Positions 60,926-64,000 of a stretch of DNA of 64,000 bases are shown here, one piece after another. Location: the NCBI RefSeq assembly GCF_003315345.1, contig NZ_QNRO01000010.1:62001-126000 (forward strand), written 5' to 3'. The notes beneath the pieces were generated by a model. The model was not told the DNA's origin. It saw only the letters and a list, made by a program, of their open reading frames with translations, and made no database searches. The position numbers and the translations under genes were made by a program. The first letter of the stretch is position 1. Each line of letters starts with the position of its first letter. The stretch comes from Marinobacter pelagius (GTDB lineage: Bacteria; Pseudomonadota; Gammaproteobacteria; Pseudomonadales; Oleiphilaceae).

Positions 60926-62290
60926 TCACTCCATCCCCAACTTCTTCAACCGATACCGCAACGCCCGAAAACTGATACCCAGCCTTTTGGCTGCCGCCGT
61001 CTTGTTCCAGCGCGTAGCCTCCAATGCCTTCTCAATGGCCTGCCGCTCAATGCTCTCCAAAAAACCTTCGAGGTCAATCTCCCCCTCCGGCACACCGGGC
61101 GTGTCGGTGGCAGGATCCGCCGAACCGGCAGGCTGCACGCCGTTGCCCAGGTGCAGGTCGTCGGCACTGATCCGATCTTCATCGCACAGGGTAAAGGCGC
61201 GCTCCAGAATATTTTCCAACTCCCGCACGTTACCGGGGAAGTCGTAGGCCTTAAGCCGTTCGATGGCGTCCTGGGTAAGGGCCGCCGGGTCGCATTCGTA
61301 TTCCCGGGCGATGCGCCCGAGAATGTGGTTGGCGAGCAGGGGAATGTCATCGGCCCGCTCACGCAATGGCGGTACTGCCAGTTCGATTACATTGATGCGA
61401 TAAAACAGGTCCTGACGGAAGTTGCCCTCCTGCACCAGCTCCGGCAGGTTCTTGTGGGTGGCGCTCAGTACCCGGATGTCGACCGGCACTTCCTTGGTGT
61501 CGCCCACAGGTCGCACGGCCTTTTCCTGAATGGCCCGCAGCAGTTTGACCTGCATGGCCAGGGGCAGGTCGGCCACTTCGTCCAGGAACAGGGTCCCGCC
61601 ATTGGCGGAGCGGAACAGGCCTTCCTTGTTCTCGACGGCACCGGTGAAGCTGCCTTTCTTGTGGCCGAAGAATTCGCTTTCCATCAGCTCCGAGGGAATG
61701 GCGCCGCAGTTGACCGCCACGAACGGCCCTTCCCGCCGTGGCCCCTGAAGGTGGATCATGCGGGCAACCAGTTCCTTGCCGCTACCGGATTCGCCGCTGA
61801 TGAACACTGGCGCCTGGCTGCGGGCGAGCTTGCGGGTCTGGTTGCGGAGCTTGCGAATCTGCGGTGAGTTGCCCAGCAGAAGGCCAGGCTCGTCGGTTTC
61901 CGCTTCGGTTTCCGGCTTGGCGTCTGACAGCTTAAGAGCACTGTTGACCAGTTCCCGCAATCTCGGTAACTCCACCGGCTTGGAAACAAAATCAAACGCG
62001 CCGGCCTTGAGGGATTCGATGGCGGTATCCATGTTGCCGTAGGCGGTAATCACTGCGACCGGCGTGGCCGGGGTGTTCAGCTGAATCCACTGCACCAGGT
62101 CAATGCCGTTGCCGTCAGGCAGGTTCATGTCGGTCAGGCATAGCTGGGGCTGGTGTCTGTCCAATAGTTGCCTGGCAGTGGTCAGGTCCGGAGCGGTCAG
62201 GGTTTCAATGCCCATCCGGGTAAGGGTTATTTCCAACAGGTCCCGGATATCCGGCTCGTCATCAACGATCAGTGCGGTGTGCGTGGTCAT
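60926..62290 (-). CDS. pilR: Sigma-54-dependent response regulator PilR
   Basis: NtrC-family activator of pilin transcription with sigma-54. The 454-residue protein has a receiver domain (IVDDEPD near 8-14, phospho-acceptor Asp54 in CLTDMNLPDG). An AAA+ domain follows with Walker A GESGSGKE and the GSFTGA sigma-54 contact loop, a serine variant of GAFTGA that I recall as normal for PilR. A C-terminal Fis-type helix-turn-helix (NKTAAAKRLGISFRALRYRLKKL; shown in part) completes it. It forms a pair with pilS immediately upstream. Its position next to the PilY1 operon suggests linked regulation, though the known target, pilA, is not in the window. Confidence 0.94.
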   Translation of the reverse strand: MTTHTALIVDDEPDIRDLLEITLTRMGIETLTAPDLTTARQLLDRHQPQLCLTDMNLPDGNGIDLVQWIQLNTPATPVAVITAYGNMDTAIESLKAGAFDFVSKPVELPRLRELVNSALKLSDAKPETEAETDEPGLLLGNSPQIRKLRNQTRKLARSQAPVFISGESGSGKELVARMIHLQGPRREGPFVAVNCGAIPSELMESEFFGHKKGSFTGAVENKEGLFRSANGGTLFLDEVADLPLAMQVKLLRAIQEKAVRPVGDTKEVPVDIRVLSATHKNLPELVQEGNFRQDLFYRINVIELAVPPLRERADDIPLLANHILGRIAREYECDPAALTQDAIERLKAYDFPGNVRELENILERAFTLCDEDRISADDLHLGNGVQPAGSADPATDTPGVPEGEIDLEGFLESIERQAIEKALEATRWNKTAAAKRLGISFRALRYRLKKLGME

Positions 62291-62345
62291 TGTCTTGTGT
62301 TGGTTCCATCTCGTTGTACGCGCCCGGGGATAACAGGCTCTCCGA

Positions 62346-63992
62346 TCAGATCAGGCGCCCGGGTGGGGCAAAGGTAATGCGGAAACAGCAGCCGGGCTGG
62401 TCATCCTCCACCAGGGACAGGTGGGCCTGGTTAGACTCGCACAGTTCCCGAGCCAGATAAAGGCCCAGGCCGGTGCCACTTTTGTCAGTTGTGAAGAACG
62501 GCTCAAACACCGAGCTCCGATGTTCTTTCGAGATGCCGGGGCCGTAGTCCCGAACATCAAGATAGGCACGTTCCCCATCCTCTGTAGTCCCGGCGCTCAG
62601 CTTTATATGCTTCTCGCCGCATTGCTGCTGGCTGTAACGAAGCCCGTTGTCGCACAGGTTGACCAGCACCTGCTCGATCTGGCTCTTGTCGAATCGGGCG
62701 GCTGGCGTATCCGGATCAATAACCACATCAACACGGACCGGCTCTGACTGGTCATCCTGGGTTTGCAGGAAGTCCCGCCGGAATTCCTGCAGCCACACGG
62801 GAATATCCACCAGTTCGGCATTCGCTGCCTTGCGCCGGGACAAATCCAGGACATTTTCGATGATACCGTTTACACGCCTGGAGTGGCGGCGGATGATGTC
62901 CAGCATGCGTTTGTCGCCTTCATCGAGGGAGGGGGACTCCTCCATCAGCTGTGCGGCATGGCTGATGGCGCCCAGGGGATTGCGGATCTCGTGGGCGATG
63001 CCGGCGGTCAGGCGCCCTAGCGATGCCAGTTTCATCTGTTGGGCCTGCTGGGTCACCTTGCTCATGTCGTCCACGAATACCAGAATCAGGTCCCCCTGTT
63101 CCTGGTCCAGTTGTGTGAAGTTGGCCTGGAGCAACGGAGAGGTCGCGGCGGATTGGAATGGAGCAACGCGCTTGCGCGGATCATTGAGCCAGTCTTCCAG
63201 GCCCAGCTTGAGAGGCTGGGGCAGCACCCGGTTTTGCACCTGGCCTGAATCCTCCGCGCCTGGTGTGCCGAATAGCAGTTCCTCGGCCGCCGCGTTAGCC
63301 AGGCGGATCTGCCCGGTGCGATCCAGCACCAGGATGCCGGTGCGCATGCGCTGGATAATCTGCTGGTTGATCTGTTCCAGTTCGGCGATGCTGCGGGCCC
63401 GGCTCGAGGCCAGGGCTTCGCTTCGCATCATTCGGCGCGAGATGTTCTGCAGGATAAACGCCGCGGCGAAATAGAGAATGCCAAGAGAACCGGCGCGGAC
63501 GATGTCGTCACCACTCTCATCCAGTACCAGGACGGCCCAGCTGGAAATGCCCAGGGAGCAGAGTGCAGCAAGGGCGGCATAGAAGGTGCCCATGCGGCTC
63601 GGGGTCAGGATGTTGCCGGCGGCGACGGAAATGATGACCAGGTTGGCCAGGCCGTTGGTAATGCCGGTACTGCTGATCAGCAGTCCGTGCATGATCAGGA
63701 TGTCCAGCAGGATGGACAGGGTGATATGCCGCTGGCTGGGCTGGAAGCCGGCGAACAATGTCATGCCGATAAAGGCATTCAGGGCCAGGTAGGACACCAC
63801 GCCGGCCTGATAATAGTCCTGCCAGCGGAAACGGGGCTCCATGGCGACCGGATCAATAAACAGCAACCCCACTAGCATCAAACTGACCACCAGTCGGTAA
63901 TGGTTGTAGATCCGGAACAGCTTCACTTGCTGCCAGTTGCCCGGCGGGTTCAGCGCCTGTGCGCTGCCGGTCGGTGACTTACTGCCTGCCAT
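62346..63992 (-). CDS. pilS: Sensor histidine kinase PilS
   Basis: Membrane histidine kinase partner of PilR. The 548-residue protein has about six membrane segments in the first 200 residues, a PAS-like domain (EQINQQIIQRMRTGILVLDRTGQIRLAN), the H-box GRLTAGIAHEIRNPLG (His334), and the N and G boxes NLCDNGLRYS, DYGPGISKEH and TDKSGTGLGLYLA. ATG 63992 is the first codon in the frame before the window edge; the sequence upstream of 63992 on the reverse strand is cut by the window end, so a longer form cannot be ruled out. 55 bases separate it from pilR. Confidence 0.92.
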   Translation of the reverse strand: MAGSKSPTGSAQALNPPGNWQQVKLFRIYNHYRLVVSLMLVGLLFIDPVAMEPRFRWQDYYQAGVVSYLALNAFIGMTLFAGFQPSQRHITLSILLDILIMHGLLISSTGITNGLANLVIISVAAGNILTPSRMGTFYAALAALCSLGISSWAVLVLDESGDDIVRAGSLGILYFAAAFILQNISRRMMRSEALASSRARSIAELEQINQQIIQRMRTGILVLDRTGQIRLANAAAEELLFGTPGAEDSGQVQNRVLPQPLKLGLEDWLNDPRKRVAPFQSAATSPLLQANFTQLDQEQGDLILVFVDDMSKVTQQAQQMKLASLGRLTAGIAHEIRNPLGAISHAAQLMEESPSLDEGDKRMLDIIRRHSRRVNGIIENVLDLSRRKAANAELVDIPVWLQEFRRDFLQTQDDQSEPVRVDVVIDPDTPAARFDKSQIEQVLVNLCDNGLRYSQQQCGEKHIKLSAGTTEDGERAYLDVRDYGPGISKEHRSSVFEPFFTTDKSGTGLGLYLARELCESNQAHLSLVEDDQPGCCFRITFAPPGRLI

Positions 63993-64000
63993 GGTTGCCT

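Overview
The window looks like a contiguous piece of a gammaproteobacterial chromosome, most likely Marinobacter or a close relative. The core gene order (pilMNOPQ-aroKB-gltBD-hemE, nrdR-ribD-ribBA-ribH-nusB-thiL-pgpA, rplU-rpmA-obgE-proB, rpsT, murJ-ribF-ileS-lspA-fkpB-ispH followed by type IV pilus minor pilins, then pilR/pilS) is the Pseudomonas/Marinobacter arrangement. A wax ester synthase/DGAT-like acyltransferase and generally high GC fit Marinobacter. The genus is inferred from gene order and protein wording; no search was run.

Layout. 0-10.8 kb: malic enzyme, PBP1A (mrcA, reverse) divergent from the pilMNOPQ assembly operon, then aroK-aroB. 11-17 kb: gltB-gltD glutamate synthase. 17-35 kb: hemE, a PilZ protein, radA and ettA (reverse), glyA, nrdR and a riboflavin/nusB/thiL/pgpA operon, a DUF6316-like small protein, a DUF2057-like lipoprotein, a wax ester synthase, a LysR regulator divergent from a glutathionyl-hydroquinone reductase, and ispB. 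35-46.3 kb: rplU-rpmA, obgE-proB, rpsT, murJ, ribF-ileS-lspA-fkpB-ispH. 46.5-61 kb: two successive type IV pilus minor pilin/PilY1 operons (fimU-pilV-pilW-pilX-pilY1), the first with a PilY2-like protein and pilE, separated by a lone reverse fimT-like gene. 61-64 kb: pilR and pilS (reverse).

How the genes work together. PilMNOPQ forms the inner-membrane alignment complex and outer-membrane secretin of a type IVa pilus. FimU/PilV/PilW/PilX/PilE with PilY1 prime the pilus and form its tip. PilS/PilR is the sensor/regulator pair that controls pilin transcription through sigma-54. The PilZ protein may tie c-di-GMP to surface behaviour. The rest is core metabolism (ammonia assimilation, shikimate, heme, riboflavin, proline, isoprenoids), translation and envelope biogenesis.

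Points that stand out. Thirteen copies of a 30-bp palindromic element with two arm subtypes lie between 16.9 and 35.0 kb, mostly in pairs about 18-36 bases apart, and share flanking sequence. One copy sits in phase inside the wax ester synthase gene and supplies exactly ten codons. The two PilY1 operons differ in base composition, in an intact versus degenerate metal-ion (MIDAS-like) motif, and in an extra dockerin/EF-hand-like calcium loop in the second copy. The riboflavin operon lacks riboflavin synthase, and its RibBA has a GTP cyclohydrolase II domain without the zinc cysteines. I saw no tRNA, rRNA, CRISPR array, prophage or intact insertion sequence. No gene-free stretch exceeds about 300 bases.
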